A DNA stretch of 64,000 bases from Bacteroidales bacterium (GCA_023251515.1 JAHEYQ010000020.1:1-64000); one strand, 5' to 3'; numbered from the stretch's first letter, positions 10,020-21,091 are shown. Made by a program: numbers and translations. The notes: a model not told the origin generated them from the sequence alone.

Positions 10020-10040
10020 TGTAATTTTTTTATTTAAAAT

Positions 10041-10073
10041 AAAACCTAATCCGTATTAAACAGATTAGGTTTT
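10041..10073 (-). terminator. Intercistronic hairpin between ugd and the UXS gene
   Basis: Perfect 11-bp stem AAAACCTAATC / GATTAGGTTTT with an 11-base loop. On the minus strand the stem's own 3' arm ends in TTTT and is followed by ATTTT, so it can act as a terminator or attenuator after the UDP-glucose dehydrogenase gene. Confidence 0.6.
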
Positions 10074-10091
10074 ATTATATGATTTTAATTT

Positions 10092-11417
10092 TTATTTTGT
10101 GGTATTAATACCTAAGCATTGATAGTCGAATCCAATTTCTTTCATTTCTTTGTAATCGAAAATATTTCTTCCATCAAAAATCACATTATGTTTCATCAGT
10201 TTTTTAACAACATTCCAATTTGGAAATCTGAATTCAGTCCATTCAGTTACAATCATTAAAGCATCTGCATCAACTAATGTATCATAGGTATCTTTTGAGT
10301 ATTCAACAACATCACCTATTTTCCTTTGTGCTTCGTGCATTGCAACAGGATCATATGCTTTAACTTTACACCCTGCATTTATTAGTTTTTCAATCAGAAC
10401 TAAAGATGGAGCTTCACGCATATCATCAGTTTGAGGTTTAAACGATAATCCCCACATTGCAATGGTTCTTCCTTTTAAATCTCCTTTGTAATAAGCATTT
10501 AGTTTATTGAATAAAACTGATTTCTGATCATCATTTACATCTTCAACTGCTTTTAAAACGCGCATATTGTAGCCATTCTGATCAGCAGTTTTAATTAATG
10601 CTTTGACATCTTTTGGAAAACATGAGCCACCATAACCTATTCCAGGATAAATAAATTTTGTTCCGATTCTTGAATCGCTTCCAATTCCTTTACGAACCAT
10701 ATTAACATCAGCACCCATAATTTCACAAAGGTTAGCAATGTCGTTCATAAAACTGATTTTAGTAGCTAACATTGAATTGGCCGCATATTTGGTCATTTCA
10801 GCAGATGGAACATCCATAAAAATAACCGGATGACCATTTAAAGTAAATGGTTTATATAAACTTTTCATTATATTTTCTGCTTTTTCTGATTCAAGCCCCA
10901 CAACAATTCTGTCTGGTTTTAAGAAATCATTAATCGCATCGCCTTCTTTTAAAAACTCAGGGTTAGAAGCTACATCAAATTCAATTTTAACTCCTCTTTT
11001 ATCTAACTCTTCTTGGATTGCATTTCTGACTCTTTTAGCAGTACCAACGGGAACTGTACTTTTAGTAACCATAAGAATATAATCATTCATATGTTTTCCA
11101 ACTGTGCGAGCTACATCCAATACATATTGCAAATCGGCACTTCCATCTTCATCCGGAGGAGTTCCTACTGCGCTGAATATCACATCAGTTCCGGCCATAC
11201 ATTCAGCCAGATTTGTTGAAAAATTCAATCTGCCTTTACTTACATTTCTTTCAATCATTGGGTCTAAGCCCGGCTCATAAATAGGAGAAATCCCTTTTTC
11301 AAGGTTTTCAATTTTTACTTTATCAATATCAACACAGGTAACATCAATGCCTACTTCGGCAAAACAGGTTCCGGTTACCAAACCAACATAGCCTGTACCT
11401 ACAATTGTAATTTTCAT
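10092..11417 (-). CDS. ugd: UDP-glucose 6-dehydrogenase
   Basis: 441 aa. N-terminal NAD-binding GTGYVGLVTGTCFAE, central dimerisation helix region, catalytic cysteine in GIGYGGSCFPKDVKAL (~residue 260), and the C-terminal UDP-binding domain with WGLSFKPQTDDMREAPS. It oxidises UDP-glucose twice to UDP-glucuronate using two NAD+. With the next gene it forms the UDP-glucose to UDP-glucuronate to UDP-xylose route for polysaccharide or glycan synthesis. The start is the ATG giving the complete Rossmann strand MKITIVGTG. Confidence 0.95.
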   Translation of the reverse strand: MKITIVGTGYVGLVTGTCFAEVGIDVTCVDIDKVKIENLEKGISPIYEPGLDPMIERNVSKGRLNFSTNLAECMAGTDVIFSAVGTPPDEDGSADLQYVLDVARTVGKHMNDYILMVTKSTVPVGTAKRVRNAIQEELDKRGVKIEFDVASNPEFLKEGDAINDFLKPDRIVVGLESEKAENIMKSLYKPFTLNGHPVIFMDVPSAEMTKYAANSMLATKISFMNDIANLCEIMGADVNMVRKGIGSDSRIGTKFIYPGIGYGGSCFPKDVKALIKTADQNGYNMRVLKAVEDVNDDQKSVLFNKLNAYYKGDLKGRTIAMWGLSFKPQTDDMREAPSLVLIEKLINAGCKVKAYDPVAMHEAQRKIGDVVEYSKDTYDTLVDADALMIVTEWTEFRFPNWNVVKKLMKHNVIFDGRNIFDYKEMKEIGFDYQCLGINTTK

Positions 11418-11513
11418 ACGCTAAGAGTAATTTTTAATTAATACTAAATTTTCTGTAAAGATAATAGAAATAATAAGCAATTTTAAGAAAAAAAAATGAA
11501 TTACAGAAATTTT

Positions 11514-12212
11514 TTAATTTAAAATATCAATTATTTTTATCAAAGAATCTATTTCATGCGTAATCTCTTCATTATGAGAAATATTGTCTATATTGAAAAA
11601 AATCTGATCTATTCCGGCATTTTTAGCTCCTAAAATATCTGTTTGTAAATCATCTCCAATCATAATACTCTCGTTAGGCATTGCATTTGCTTTTTGTAAA
11701 GAATAATCGAAAATATGTTTTGCTGGTTTTTGAACTCCGGCTTCTTCTGAAGTAATTGTATTTGAAAAATATTTTTCCAAACCCGAATTTTTTATTTTTT
11801 TATATTGAACTTCAATGAATCCGTTTGTAATAATATGAAGTTGGTATTTATCTTTCAAAAAATCAAGAGTTTCTATTGTATGTGGAAACAATAGATTTTT
11901 TTGAGGGCTTATAGCAATATAATCTTTAGCCAGATTTTGAGCTAAAGCTAGGTTGTTATTGCCAAAATCATTCAAAGTATATAAAAATCTATTTAAACTT
12001 AAAAAGTCTTTTTTAATTTCACCTTTTCTATATAATTCCCAAAGGGCAATATTATGTATTTTATAGTTATTAAAAAATTCAGTAAATTTGCAACCCAAAA
12101 TTTCTTCAATATTATATATAAGGTATAAATCATTAAACGTAGCTTCAGAATTTTTTTCAAAATCCCAAAGGGTTCTGTCGAGATCAAAAAATATGTGTTT
12201 ATACTTACGCAT
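11514..12212 (-). CDS. HAD-superfamily hydrolase, YjjG-like nucleotidase
   Basis: 232 aa. HAD motif I FFDLDRTLWDFEKNS (DxDxT), motif II in HIITNG, motif III Lys in GVQKPAKHIF, and motif IV GDDLQTDILGAKNAG. The long helical cap after motif I matches the YjjG/YfnB subgroup that dephosphorylates non-canonical pyrimidine nucleotides; exact substrate is inferred. It is divergent from the ribosomal operon across a 165-base spacer, and 96 bases separate it from ugd, so it may not share the sugar-operon transcript. Confidence 0.85.
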   Translation of the reverse strand: MRKYKHIFFDLDRTLWDFEKNSEATFNDLYLIYNIEEILGCKFTEFFNNYKIHNIALWELYRKGEIKKDFLSLNRFLYTLNDFGNNNLALAQNLAKDYIAISPQKNLLFPHTIETLDFLKDKYQLHIITNGFIEVQYKKIKNSGLEKYFSNTITSEEAGVQKPAKHIFDYSLQKANAMPNESIMIGDDLQTDILGAKNAGIDQIFFNIDNISHNEEITHEIDSLIKIIDILN

Positions 12213-12292
12213 TGATTATGTTGATATTATTTAATAAGTTAGCACTCGCTCAAAAAAAAGACAAAAATACTCAAAAAAAATGAAATTCTTCA

Positions 12293-12322
12293 TTGTTATT
12301 ACAAATAAAAGTATTACTTTTG
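12293..12322 (+). promoter_or_regulatory. Main promoter of the ribosomal operon
   Basis: -33 TTG at 12293-12295 and -7 TACTTTTG at 12315-12322 with 19 bases between, matching the Bacteroidetes consensus TTTG-N19-21-TAnnTTTG. Transcription should start near 12329, about 50 bases before rpsL. No other equally good promoter is obvious until eno. Confidence 0.75.
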
Positions 12323-12377
12323 CAGTCCCAAAAAATGGGGTCGCTAATAAACTTGATATTAAAACAATCAATGTAAT

Positions 12378-12758
12378 ATGCCTACAATACAGCAGTTAGT
12401 TCGTAAAGGACGAAATAAATTAACAGACAAAAGTAAATCACCTGCTTTGGATTCATGTCCACAGAGAAGAGGCGTTTGTGTAAGAGTTTACACCACTACA
12501 CCAAAAAAACCTAATTCAGCAATGCGTAAAGTTGCGAGAGTTAGATTAACTAACGGAAAAGAAGTAAATGCTTATATTCCGGGTGAAGGTCATAACTTAC
12601 AGGAACACTCAATCGTAATGATCAGAGGAGGTAGAGTAAAAGATTTACCAGGTGTTAGATACCATATCATCAGAGGAGCTTTGGATACTTCAGGCGTTGA
12701 CGGAAGAAATCAAAGACGTTCAAAATATGGTACTAAAAAACCAAAAGCAAAAAAATAA
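12378..12758 (+). CDS. rpsL: 30S ribosomal protein S12
   Basis: 126 aa. Decoding-centre protein. It has the conserved blocks [30 protein letters not shown] (with the Lys whose substitution gives streptomycin resistance in other bacteria) and [12 protein letters not shown] with its modified-Asp site. The N-terminal block is intact, confirming the ATG. First gene of the str-type operon; rpsG follows after 32 bases. Confidence 0.98.
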   Translation: MPTIQQLVRKGRNKLTDKSKSPALDSCPQRRGVCVRVYTTTPKKPNSAMRKVARVRLTNGKEVNAYIPGEGHNLQEHSIVMIRGGRVKDLPGVRYHIIRGALDTSGVDGRNQRRSKYGTKKPKAKK

Positions 12759-12790
12759 CATATTAATAAAGTACCAAATTTTTTAATAAA

Positions 12791-13258
12791 ATGAGGAAGG
12801 CTAAGCCCAAAAAACGAATCATATTACCAGATCCAAAGTTTAATGATACTTTGGTTACCAAATTCGTTAACAATTTGATGTTAAGGGGAAAGAAAAGCAC
12901 AGCTTTTGAAATTTTTTACGATGCAATTGAAATCGTAGCAGAAAAAACAAAAGAAGACGGTGTTGAAGTTTGGAAAAAAGCTTTGGCTAATGTAACTCCT
13001 TCAGTAGAAGTACGTAGCCGTAGAATTGGTGGTGCTACTTTTCAGATTCCATCTGAAATCAGACCTGATAGAAAAATGTCTATCGGAATGAAAGCATTAG
13101 TAAATTATGCACGTAAGAGACATGAAAAATCTATGAGTCAGAAATTGGCTGGTGAGATAATGTCTGCTTTTAAAGAAGAAGGTGCAGCTTTCAAACGTAA
13201 AGAAGATACTCATAGAATGGCAGAAGCTAATAAAGCTTTCTCACATTTTAGATTTTAG
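12791..13258 (+). CDS. rpsG: 30S ribosomal protein S7
   Basis: 155 aa. Binds the 3' major domain of 16S rRNA and nucleates 30S head assembly. Conserved blocks include MRKAKPKKR, the [11 protein letters not shown] beta-hairpin and the ALVNYARKR helix. Usual family length. It lies between rpsL and fusA as in the classical str operon; in enterics S7 represses this operon, and no homologous binding structure is evident in the 32-base rpsL-rpsG spacer here. Confidence 0.98.
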   Translation: MRKAKPKKRIILPDPKFNDTLVTKFVNNLMLRGKKSTAFEIFYDAIEIVAEKTKEDGVEVWKKALANVTPSVEVRSRRIGGATFQIPSEIRPDRKMSIGMKALVNYARKRHEKSMSQKLAGEIMSAFKEEGAAFKRKEDTHRMAEANKAFSHFRF

Positions 13259-13333
13259 TTTTGATTGTTTTTAGAAAAACAAAGAGTTCATTTAATTTTG
13301 ATTTTATAATTTTACAGAAAGAATACAATAAAA

Positions 13334-15433
13334 ATGTCTGATAAATTAACATATACTAGAAATATTGGCATTATGGCTCATATTGATGCAGGTAAAACAA
13401 CTACAACTGAGCGAATATTGTATTACACTGGTAAAAGTCACAAAATTGGTGAGGTTCATGATGGCGGTGCTGTTATGGATTGGATGGTTCAGGAGCAGGA
13501 AAGAGGTATAACTATTACCTCCGCTGCTACTACAGTTTTTTGGAACTATGAAGACGAACAATACAAAATAAATATTATCGATACTCCTGGTCACGTAGAT
13601 TTTACTGTTGAAGTAGAACGTTCGCTTAGAGTACTTGATGGTGCTGTTGCTTTATTCTGTGCAGTTGGTGGTGTTGAACCTCAATCTGAAACAGTATGGC
13701 GTCAGGCTGATAAATACAAAGTTCCTCGTTTGTGTTTTGTAAATAAAATGGACAGAGCCGGAGCCGATTTCTTTAATGTTTTAGGGCAAATAAAAGATAG
13801 ATTGGGTGCAAATCCAGTTCCTTTGCAAATTCCTATCGGTCAAGAAGATACTTTTACTGGTATTGTTGATTTAATTTCCAATAAAGCATATTTTTGGGAA
13901 GAAAATTCTTTAGGTGTTGATATTAAAGAAATACCAATTCCAGAAGATTTAGTGGATATTGTAGATGAATACCGTACTACTTTAATTGAAGGAGTTGCCG
14001 AAGAAAATGATGAACTTCTTACTAAATTTTTAAATGACCATAATTCTATTACAGAAGAAGAAATGATTTCTGCAATCAGAAAAGCTACAATTGAAATGAG
14101 AATAACTCCTGTTATTTGTGGTGCTTCATTTAAAAATAAAGGTGTTCAGAAATTGCTTGATGCAGTTATCAGATTTTTACCAAGTCCAATGGATATTGAT
14201 GCTGTAACCGGGATCAATCCTAAAACAGAATTAGAAGAACAAAGAGATCATGAGGCAAAAGCTCCATTGTCTGCATTAGCTTTTAAAATTGCAACAGATC
14301 CTTATGTTGGTCGTATTGCTTTTTTTAGAGTCTATTCAGGTACTTTGGAAGCTGGTTCTTATGTATTAAATACTTCTACAGGAAAAAAAGAGCGTATTTC
14401 TCGTATTATGCAAATGCATGCAAACAAGCAAAATCCGCTCGAAAGAATTGAAGCCGGTGATATTGGAGCCGCTGTAGGCTTTAAGGATATCCGCACAGGT
14501 GATACACTTTGTGACGAAAAGTTTCCAATCATTTTAGAGAAAATGACTTTCCCTGATCCTGTAATCAGTATCGCAATTGAACCAATAACACAAAAGGATA
14601 TTGATAAACTTTCTAATGCTTTATACAAACTAGCAGAAGAAGATCCTACCTTCAATGTTAAAACAGATGAAGATTCTGGTCAAACCATTATAAGTGGTAT
14701 GGGCGAATTACATCTTGAAATTCTTGTTGACAGATTGAAACGCGAGTTTATGGTTGAATGTAATCAGGGCAAACCTCAGGTTGCATATAAAGAAGCGATT
14801 ACTTCTTCTGTTAAATACCGCGAAGTTTATAAAAAACAAACTGGTGGTAAAGGTAAATTTGCCGATATCGAAGTAGTTATTTCGCCAGTTGATGGTGATT
14901 TTAAAGGATTACAGTTTGTTAATGAAGTTAAAGGTGGTAATATTCCAAAAGAATTTATCGGACCAATAGAAAAAGGATTTAAAGCTGCCATGACAAATGG
15001 TGTATTAGCAGGATATCCCGTAGAAAGTTTAAAAGTTACCTTACTTGACGGATCTTTCCATGCTGTTGACTCTGACGCATTATCTTTTGAAATAGCCGCA
15101 AAAATAGCATTTAAAGAAGCTTGTAAAAAAGCAAAACCAATTTTACTTGAACCTATCATGAAAGTTGAGATTGTAACTCCAGATGATTATGTTGGGGATG
15201 TTACAGGTGATGTAAATAAACGTCGTGGAATTCTAAAAGAAATTGATGCCAAAGTGGGTTATCAGGTTGTAAGAGCTGATGTGCCATTGTCAAATATGTT
15301 TGGATATGTAACTACATTAAGAACATTGTCTTCTGGAAGAGCTACCTCAACAATGCAGTTTTCTCATTTTATACAGGCACCTGCAAATGTTGTAGAAGAA
15401 GTAATAAATAACGTTAAAGGAATCAAAGGTTAA
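13334..15433 (+). CDS. fusA: Translation elongation factor G
   Basis: 699 aa GTPase that drives ribosomal translocation and, with RRF, recycling. G1 [16 protein letters not shown]2 [12 protein letters not shown]3 DTPGHVDF, G4 [10 protein letters not shown]5 GASFKNKG; then domains II-V, with the domain IV core [17 protein letters not shown] and domain [20 protein letters not shown]. The in-operon location marks it as the housekeeping EF-G. No tuf gene follows in this window, unlike the enteric str operon. Confidence 0.98.
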   Translation: MSDKLTYTRNIGIMAHIDAGKTTTTERILYYTGKSHKIGEVHDGGAVMDWMVQEQERGITITSAATTVFWNYEDEQYKINIIDTPGHVDFTVEVERSLRVLDGAVALFCAVGGVEPQSETVWRQADKYKVPRLCFVNKMDRAGADFFNVLGQIKDRLGANPVPLQIPIGQEDTFTGIVDLISNKAYFWEENSLGVDIKEIPIPEDLVDIVDEYRTTLIEGVAEENDELLTKFLNDHNSITEEEMISAIRKATIEMRITPVICGASFKNKGVQKLLDAVIRFLPSPMDIDAVTGINPKTELEEQRDHEAKAPLSALAFKIATDPYVGRIAFFRVYSGTLEAGSYVLNTSTGKKERISRIMQMHANKQNPLERIEAGDIGAAVGFKDIRTGDTLCDEKFPIILEKMTFPDPVISIAIEPITQKDIDKLSNALYKLAEEDPTFNVKTDEDSGQTIISGMGELHLEILVDRLKREFMVECNQGKPQVAYKEAITSSVKYREVYKKQTGGKGKFADIEVVISPVDGDFKGLQFVNEVKGGNIPKEFIGPIEKGFKAAMTNGVLAGYPVESLKVTLLDGSFHAVDSDALSFEIAAKIAFKEACKKAKPILLEPIMKVEIVTPDDYVGDVTGDVNKRRGILKEIDAKVGYQVVRADVPLSNMFGYVTTLRTLSSGRATSTMQFSHFIQAPANVVEEVINNVKGIKG

Positions 15434-15468
15434 TAACATATACTATTAATTTTAAATTAATAAAAAAA

Positions 15469-15774
15469 GTGAATCAAAGAATCAGAATAAAGTTAAAGTC
15501 CTACGATTACAATTTGGTTGACAAATCAGCTGAGAAAATTGTAAAGACTGTAAAGTCAACAGGTGCTGTGGTTAATGGTCCTATTCCATTGCCTACAAAT
15601 AAAAAGATTTATACTGTATTACGCTCAACATTCGTAAACAAGAAATCACGTGAACAATTCCAGTTATGTTCATATAAAAGATTACTGGATATTTACAGTA
15701 CGACATCAAAAACCATTGATGCGTTGATGAAACTTGAGTTACCAAGTGGTGTTGAAGTAGAAATTAAAGTGTAA
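15469..15774 (+). CDS. rpsJ: 30S ribosomal protein S10
   Basis: 101 aa. Head protein of the 30S subunit, also the NusE antitermination factor. The start is GTG at 15469, giving [18 protein letters not shown], which aligns with the normal N-terminus, so a rare non-ATG start is real. [17 protein letters not shown] and a C-terminal [11 protein letters not shown] are typical. It begins the S10 block but is only 35 bases after fusA with no terminator, so str and S10 are fused. Confidence 0.97.
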   Translation: MNQRIRIKLKSYDYNLVDKSAEKIVKTVKSTGAVVNGPIPLPTNKKIYTVLRSTFVNKKSREQFQLCSYKRLLDIYSTTSKTIDALMKLELPSGVEVEIKV

Positions 15775-15828
15775 TTATTTTTTACAACACATCTGTAAGG
15801 TCAAAAAAAGAACAATAAACAAAGTACA

Positions 15829-16458
15829 ATGTCAGGATTAATTGGAAAAAAAATCGGAATGACCAGCGTATACGATGCCTCTGGGAAAAACATCCCATGC
15901 ACGGTTATAGAAGCTGGTCCTTGCGTAGTTACGCAAGTAAAAACGAAAGAAAATGATGGATATGAAGCCATTCAGTTATCTTTTGATGAGAAAAAGGAAA
16001 AGCATACAACTAATGCTTTAAAAGGTCATTTTAAAAAGGCTGGAACAACACCTAAAAAAATGATTTATGAATTTACACGTTTTGAAGCAGATCATCAAAA
16101 ACAATTTGGTGATGTAATCTTAGCTGATGTATTCATCGAAGGTGAATATATTGATGTAGTTGGTACTACAAAAGGTAAAGGTTTTCAAGGTGTTGTAAAA
16201 AGACACGGTTTCCGCGGAGTTGGTGATGCAACTCACGGTCAGCACGACAGATTAAGAGCTCCAGGTTCAGTGGGTGCATCTTCTTGGCCATCAAGAGTGT
16301 TCAAAGGCTTACGTATGGCCGGAAGAACTGGTGGTAATCGTCGCAAAATGATTAACCTTCAAATCGTTAAAATCGTAACCGAAAAGAATTTAATTTTAGT
16401 AAAAGGATCAGTTCCTGGTCCTAAAGGTTCATATGTAATTATAGAAAGATGGAGTTAG
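15829..16458 (+). CDS. rplC: 50S ribosomal protein L3
   Basis: 209 aa. Early-assembly protein near the peptidyl-transferase centre. Signatures: [16 protein letters not shown] at the N-terminus and the long loop [27 protein letters not shown] (quoted in part), with the methylated-Gln region GQHDR. The last 10 bases overlap the start of rplD, giving translational coupling of L3 and L4. Confidence 0.97.
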   Translation: MSGLIGKKIGMTSVYDASGKNIPCTVIEAGPCVVTQVKTKENDGYEAIQLSFDEKKEKHTTNALKGHFKKAGTTPKKMIYEFTRFEADHQKQFGDVILADVFIEGEYIDVVGTTKGKGFQGVVKRHGFRGVGDATHGQHDRLRAPGSVGASSWPSRVFKGLRMAGRTGGNRRKMINLQIVKIVTEKNLILVKGSVPGPKGSYVIIERWS

Positions 16459-17081
16459 TAGTATATAGCACAAACGGTAACAAAACCGATAGATCGGTTC
16501 AGTTAAATGATTCTGTTTTTGGTATTGAACCAAATGATCATGCAATTTATCTTGATGTAAAACAATTTTTGGCTAACCAACGTCAGGGTACTCATAAATC
16601 AAAAGACAGATCTGAAGTATCAGGAAGTACAAAGAAGCTTAAAAAACAAAAAGGAACAGGTGGAGCTCGCGCAGGCGATATTAACTCACCGGTTTTTGTT
16701 GGTGGAGGTAGAGTTTTCGGACCAAGACCAAGGAGTTATAACTTCAAATTAAATAAAAAATTAAAGAGATTAGCAAGAAAATCTGCTTTAAGTTATAAAG
16801 CTAAAGAAAACAATATTTTAGTTGTTGAAGATTTTAGTTTTGAAACACCAAAAACCAAAAATTTTATTGAAATTTTAAATAATTTAAAAATTTCTGATAA
16901 AAAAACACTTTTAGTGTTGTTTGAATCAAATAAAAGCGTATATTTGTCGTCCCGTAATTTGGGTAACGTCAAAGTCGTAAATGTGTCAGATCTAAATACT
17001 TACGATATTTTGAACGCAAAAAATATCATGTTTTTGGAGAGTTCGATAGCAGAATTTAACAAAATTCAGAACGAAGCTTAA
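16449..17081 (+). CDS. rplD: 50S ribosomal protein L4
   Basis: 210 aa. Binds 23S rRNA domain I and lines the exit tunnel with its basic loop ([33 protein letters not shown]). In other bacteria L4 autoregulates the S10 operon; no leader structure for that is visible here. The ATG overlaps the 3' end of rplC by 10 bases, and the protein begins at the expected [11 protein letters not shown] block. Confidence 0.97.
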   Translation: MELVVYSTNGNKTDRSVQLNDSVFGIEPNDHAIYLDVKQFLANQRQGTHKSKDRSEVSGSTKKLKKQKGTGGARAGDINSPVFVGGGRVFGPRPRSYNFKLNKKLKRLARKSALSYKAKENNILVVEDFSFETPKTKNFIEILNNLKISDKKTLLVLFESNKSVYLSSRNLGNVKVVNVSDLNTYDILNAKNIMFLESSIAEFNKIQNEA

Positions 17082-17117
17082 TATTTTATAATAAAAAAAC
17101 ATAACAGCTAATACAAA

Positions 17118-17411
17118 ATGAGCATTATTATAAAGCCACTAATAACTGAAAAAATGACAATCATAAGCGAAAAAATGACAAATCGCTATGGTTTTATAGT
17201 CAACAGGAAGGCAAATAAAATTGAAATAAAGAAAGCAGTTGAAAGCTTGTATGGCGTGAAGGTAGATATGATTAATACCATGATTTATTCTGGTAAAGCA
17301 AAATCAAGATATACCAAAGCCGGTTTTATCAATGGTAAAACCAGCGCGTTTAAAAAAGCTATTGTAACATTAGCTGCAGGAGAAACAATTGATTTTTATA
17401 GCAATATTTAA
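17118..17411 (+). CDS. rplW: 50S ribosomal protein L23
   Basis: 97 aa. Tunnel-exit protein that docks trigger factor and SRP. Conserved pattern IIKPLITEKM, NRYGFIVNRKANKIEIKKAVE, then VDMINTMIYSGK with the long basic loop. Usual bacterial length; located between rplD and rplB with 36- and 9-base spacers. Confidence 0.96.
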   Translation: MSIIIKPLITEKMTIISEKMTNRYGFIVNRKANKIEIKKAVESLYGVKVDMINTMIYSGKAKSRYTKAGFINGKTSAFKKAIVTLAAGETIDFYSNI

Positions 17412-17420
17412 AGAAAAGAA

Positions 17421-18245
17421 ATGGCTCTTAGAAAATTTAAACCAACAACACCAGGTCAGCGTTTTAAAATCATTAGCGCTTTTGACGAAATAACTACCGC
17501 AACACCGGAAAAAAGTTTATTAGCACCAAAGAAAAGAAGTGGTGGTCGTAATAATACCGGTAGAATGACAATGCGCTATTTAGGCGGTGGTCATAAACAG
17601 GCGTATAGAATAATAGATTTTAAACGTGATAAAGAAAATATACCAGCAACTGTAAAAACGATCGAATATGATCCAAACAGAACTGCTCGTATAGCTTTAT
17701 TGTTTTATGCTGACGGCGAAAAACGTTATATCATTGCTCCACACGGATTAAAAGTAGGACAACAGGTAATATCTGGTAAAGGAGTTGCTCCTGAAATTGG
17801 AAATACACTATTTTTAAGTGAAATTCCTTTTGGTACCATTATACACAATCTGGAACTTAAACCAGGCCAAGGTGCAAAGTTAAGCCGCAGTGCAGGAGCA
17901 TATGCACAATTAATGTCGAGAGACAATAAATATGCAATCGTAAAAATGCCATCTGGTGAAACACGTATGATTTTACAAAGCTGTAAAGCTACTATAGGTA
18001 TGGTTTCTAATATTGATCATAGCCTTGAAGTATCTGGTAAAGCAGGTAGATCTCGCTGGCAAGGTCGCAGACCACGAGTTAGAGGTGTAGTAATGAATCC
18101 TGTTGATCACCCAATGGGTGGAGGTGAAGGCCGTTCATCAGGAGGTCATCCAAGATCAAGAAAAGGTATGCCTGCTAAAGGTTATAAAACTAGATCTAAG
18201 AAAAAAGAATCTAACAAATTTATCATCGTTTCACGTAAGAAATAA
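17421..18245 (+). CDS. rplB: 50S ribosomal protein L2
   Basis: 274 aa. Essential for subunit association and peptidyl-transferase activity. Blocks: [14 protein letters not shown] loop ([14 protein letters not shown]), [18 protein letters not shown], and the C-terminal [13 protein letters not shown] with the conserved His, followed by a basic tail. Full length and intact. Confidence 0.98.
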   Translation: MALRKFKPTTPGQRFKIISAFDEITTATPEKSLLAPKKRSGGRNNTGRMTMRYLGGGHKQAYRIIDFKRDKENIPATVKTIEYDPNRTARIALLFYADGEKRYIIAPHGLKVGQQVISGKGVAPEIGNTLFLSEIPFGTIIHNLELKPGQGAKLSRSAGAYAQLMSRDNKYAIVKMPSGETRMILQSCKATIGMVSNIDHSLEVSGKAGRSRWQGRRPRVRGVVMNPVDHPMGGGEGRSSGGHPRSRKGMPAKGYKTRSKKKESNKFIIVSRKK

Positions 18246-18268
18246 TTAAGATTTAAACACACTTTACT

Positions 18269-18547
18269 ATGAGTCGTTCATTAAAAAAAGGTCCTTATAT
18301 AGAGTATAAGTTAGAGAAAAGAGTTCTTGAAGCTATTGAAAGCAATAAAAAAGTAGCTATCAAAACTTGGTCAAGAGCATCAATGATTTCTCCTGACTTT
18401 GTAGGACAAACAATCGCAGTTCATAATGGTAATAAATTTATACCGGTTTATGTTACAGAAAATATGGTAGGTCATAAATTAGGCGAATTTGCTCCTACAA
18501 GAACTTTTAGAGGTCATGCTGGTAATAAAGACAAAGGCAAAAAATAA
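18269..18547 (+). CDS. rpsS: 30S ribosomal protein S19
   Basis: 92 aa. Complexes with S13 in the 30S head near the A site. Starts [15 protein letters not shown]; conserved core [16 protein letters not shown] and [16 protein letters not shown]. The gene ends 6 bases before rplV. Confidence 0.97.
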   Translation: MSRSLKKGPYIEYKLEKRVLEAIESNKKVAIKTWSRASMISPDFVGQTIAVHNGNKFIPVYVTENMVGHKLGEFAPTRTFRGHAGNKDKGKK

Positions 18548-18553
18548 TAAGAA

Positions 18554-18976
18554 ATGGGATCAAGGAAACATATCAGAGCAGAAAAGGAAAAAGAAGAAAA
18601 AAAATCTTTATACTTTGCTAAATTAACCAATAATCCTTCCTCTCCAAGGAAAACAAGATTAATGGCTGATTTAATCCGTGGCGTAAATGTTGAAAAAGCT
18701 TTACACACCTTACAATATAGTTCAAAAGAATCTGCAATAAAATTACGTAAATTGTTACTTTCTGCCATTGCTAACTGGCAAAGTAAAAACGAAGGAGTTC
18801 GTATAGAAGAAAGCAATTTATATATTAAAGAAGTATTTGTTGATGGAGGCAGACAATTGAAAAGAATCAGAACTGCACCTCAGGGAAGAGCTCATCGTAT
18901 CAGAAAACGCTCTAGCCATATTACAATGATACTGGATAGCAGAATTTCTGTTGCTGAAAAAACAGAAAATAATTAA
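18554..18976 (+). CDS. rplV: 50S ribosomal protein L22
   Basis: 140 aa. Exit-tunnel protein; the beta-hairpin tip region APQGRAHRIRKRSSHI is intact, where changes give macrolide resistance in other species. The N-terminal segment (MGSRKHIRAEKEKEEKKS) is longer and more charged than in enterics, a pattern seen in Bacteroidetes L22. Confidence 0.96.
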   Translation: MGSRKHIRAEKEKEEKKSLYFAKLTNNPSSPRKTRLMADLIRGVNVEKALHTLQYSSKESAIKLRKLLLSAIANWQSKNEGVRIEESNLYIKEVFVDGGRQLKRIRTAPQGRAHRIRKRSSHITMILDSRISVAEKTENN

Positions 18977-19007
18977 TTAATAGTAAAAACACATTAAACA
19001 AGAATAA

Positions 19008-19733
19008 ATGGGACAAAAAGTAAATCCAATAGGTAGCAGATTAGGCATCATCAGAGGCTGGGATTCTAATTGGTATGGCGGAAAAAACTTTGCACCAAAG
19101 CTTATCGAAGACAATAAGATAAGAAAGTACTTAAATGCTCGTTTAGCTAAAGCTGGCATATCAAGAATAAATATTGAGCGTACTTTAAAATTGGTTACTG
19201 TAACTATTAATACTGCACGCCCGGGTTTAATTATCGGTAAAGGTGGCCAGGAAGTTGATAAACTCAAAGAAGAGTTGAAAAAACTTACCAGCAAAGAAGT
19301 TCAGATTAATATCTCTGAAATTAAACGTCCTGAATTAGATGCAATTATTGTTGCTGCAACCGTTGCTAAACAAATTGAAGGAAGAGTTTCATATCGTAGA
19401 GCTATAAAAACTGCAATTGCTTCATCAATGAGAATTGGTGCTGAAGGTATAAAAGTTTTGATTTCTGGTAGAATTGGTGGAGCTGAAATGGCACGACGCG
19501 AACAATATAAAGAAGGTCGTACTCCATTACATACACTTAGAGCAGATATTGATTATGCAACAGCAGAAGCTCATACTACTTACGGACGTATTGGTATAAA
19601 AGTATGGATTTGTAAAGGAATGGTTTATGGTAAAAGAGAATTGGTACCAACTACAACTGCAACCAAAGACAAACCAGCATTCCAAGGTGGTGGAAATCAA
19701 AGACAAAGACCAAACAATAGAAAAAGAAGATAG
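19008..19733 (+). CDS. rpsC: 30S ribosomal protein S3
   Basis: 241 aa. mRNA-entry helicase site protein. N-terminal [17 protein letters not shown] domain with [15 protein letters not shown]-terminal domain [13 protein letters not shown] and [26 protein letters not shown] region (quoted in part), ending in a basic tail. Intact. Confidence 0.97.
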   Translation: MGQKVNPIGSRLGIIRGWDSNWYGGKNFAPKLIEDNKIRKYLNARLAKAGISRINIERTLKLVTVTINTARPGLIIGKGGQEVDKLKEELKKLTSKEVQINISEIKRPELDAIIVAATVAKQIEGRVSYRRAIKTAIASSMRIGAEGIKVLISGRIGGAEMARREQYKEGRTPLHTLRADIDYATAEAHTTYGRIGIKVWICKGMVYGKRELVPTTTATKDKPAFQGGGNQRQRPNNRKRR

Positions 19734-19786
19734 TATTCTTTTCTGATTAATAAAAAAGAGTTTAAACATTATAATAATAAATAAAA

Positions 19787-20215
19787 ATGTTACAGCCAAA
19801 AAAGACCAAATACAGGAAAATGCAGAAAGGCAAGATGAAAGGCAACGCAAAACGCGGTAGCCAACTTGCTTTCGGATCATTCGGTATAAAGGCATTGGAA
19901 GAATGTTTGATAACAGGAAGACAAATAGAGGCAGCACGTCAAGCAGTAACCCGTTACATGAAACGTGAAGGCCAGATTTGGATCAGAGTATTTCCAGATA
20001 AACCTATTACAAAGAAACCTGCTGAGGTTCGTATGGGTAAAGGAAAAGGTGCACCGGAATATTTTGTTGCAAGAGTTACACCAGGCAGAATTTTGTTTGA
20101 AGCAGAAGGAGTATCTTTCGAAATCGCAAAAGAAGCTTTAAGACTTGCTGCTCAAAAATTACCAATTAGCACAAAGTTAGTAGTAAGAAGAGATTTTGTT
20201 GAAGAATCAATATAA
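19787..20215 (+). CDS. rplP: 50S ribosomal protein L16
   Basis: 142 aa. Organises the A-site tRNA region of the 50S subunit. [15 protein letters not shown] start, [15 protein letters not shown], and [19 protein letters not shown] (part) with the hydroxylatable Arg region. Standard length and order. Confidence 0.97.
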   Translation: MLQPKKTKYRKMQKGKMKGNAKRGSQLAFGSFGIKALEECLITGRQIEAARQAVTRYMKREGQIWIRVFPDKPITKKPAEVRMGKGKGAPEYFVARVTPGRILFEAEGVSFEIAKEALRLAAQKLPISTKLVVRRDFVEESI

Positions 20216-20223
20216 GCACAGCA

Positions 20224-20433
20224 ATGAAACAAGAAGTAATCAGAGAACTTTCTACTCAGGAATTGAAAGAAAGATTAGACGAAGAAAGAAATCAACTTTC
20301 TAAATTAAAAATGAATCACGCTGTTTCTCCTTTGGAAAATCCAAATGTAATTAAACAATATCGTAAAACGATTGCAAGGATTTTAACAGAACTCAGAAAG
20401 AGAGAGTTGGACGAAATAATTGCAAAAGCGTAA
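20224..20433 (+). CDS. rpmC: 50S ribosomal protein L29
   Basis: 69 aa. Small helical tunnel-exit protein that contacts L23 and binds trigger factor. Pattern IRELSTQELKERLDEERN, then NPNVIKQYRKTIARILTELRKRE (part). The start 8 bases after rplP suggests tight coupling. Confidence 0.95.
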   Translation: MKQEVIRELSTQELKERLDEERNQLSKLKMNHAVSPLENPNVIKQYRKTIARILTELRKRELDEIIAKA

Positions 20434-20462
20434 TATTTTACAAATAGAAATCTTAAATAAAG

Positions 20463-20720
20463 ATGGAAAGCAGATCATTAAGAAAAGAGAAAATCGGTCT
20501 AGTCGTTAGTAACAAAATGGATAAATCTATTTCTGTTGTTATCGAAAGAAAAGTAAAACATCCTAAATATGGAAAATTTATTAAAAAATCTTCCAAATTT
20601 ATGGCTCATGATGAGAATAATGAATGTAACGAAGGCGATACTGTTAAGATCATGGAAACAAGACCATTGAGCAAAAGCAAGTGTTGGAGATTAGTTGAAA
20701 TAATTGAAAGAGCAAAATAG
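20463..20720 (+). CDS. rpsQ: 30S ribosomal protein S17
   Basis: 85 aa OB-fold primary 16S rRNA binding protein. [19 protein letters not shown], then [20 protein letters not shown] (part) and the [16 protein letters not shown] block. Ends two bases before rplN. Confidence 0.96.
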   Translation: MESRSLRKEKIGLVVSNKMDKSISVVIERKVKHPKYGKFIKKSSKFMAHDENNECNEGDTVKIMETRPLSKSKCWRLVEIIERAK

Positions 20721-20722
20721 TT

Positions 20723-21091
20723 ATGATACAACAAGAGTCTAGAGTGATTGTTGCTGATAACAGTGGGGCTAAGAGCGCCTTGTGTATCAGAGTACTGGGA
20801 GGAACTAGAAAAAGATATGCATCAGTAGGTGACAAAATTATTGTTACCATCAAAGATGCACTACCTTCTGGTAATGTTAAAAAGGGAACAGTTTCTAAAG
20901 CTGTAGTAGTTAGAACAAAAAAAGAAGTTAGAAGAAGTGATGGTTCTTATATCAGATTTGATGACAACGCAATTGTTTTGCTTACTGCTACTGAAGAATT
21001 GAGAGGTACTCGTATTTTTGGACCTGTTGCCAGAGAATTAAGAGAAAAACAGTTTATGAAAATAGTTTCATTAGCACCCGAAGTGCTTTAA
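20723..21091 (+). CDS. rplN: 50S ribosomal protein L14
   Basis: 122 aa. Forms an intersubunit bridge and is the RsfS silencing-factor docking site. [45 protein letters not shown] and the C-terminal [15 protein letters not shown] are canonical. First gene of the spc block, continuous with the S10 block. Confidence 0.97.
   Translation: MIQQESRVIVADNSGAKSALCIRVLGGTRKRYASVGDKIIVTIKDALPSGNVKKGTVSKAVVVRTKKEVRRSDGSYIRFDDNAIVLLTATEELRGTRIFGPVARELREKQFMKIVSLAPEVL

Noticed and set aside
12327..12340. Short CCCA/TGGG hairpin in the rpsL leader as a regulatory structure
   Set aside because: Only 4 bp of stem at the predicted transcript start; too weak to support a claim.
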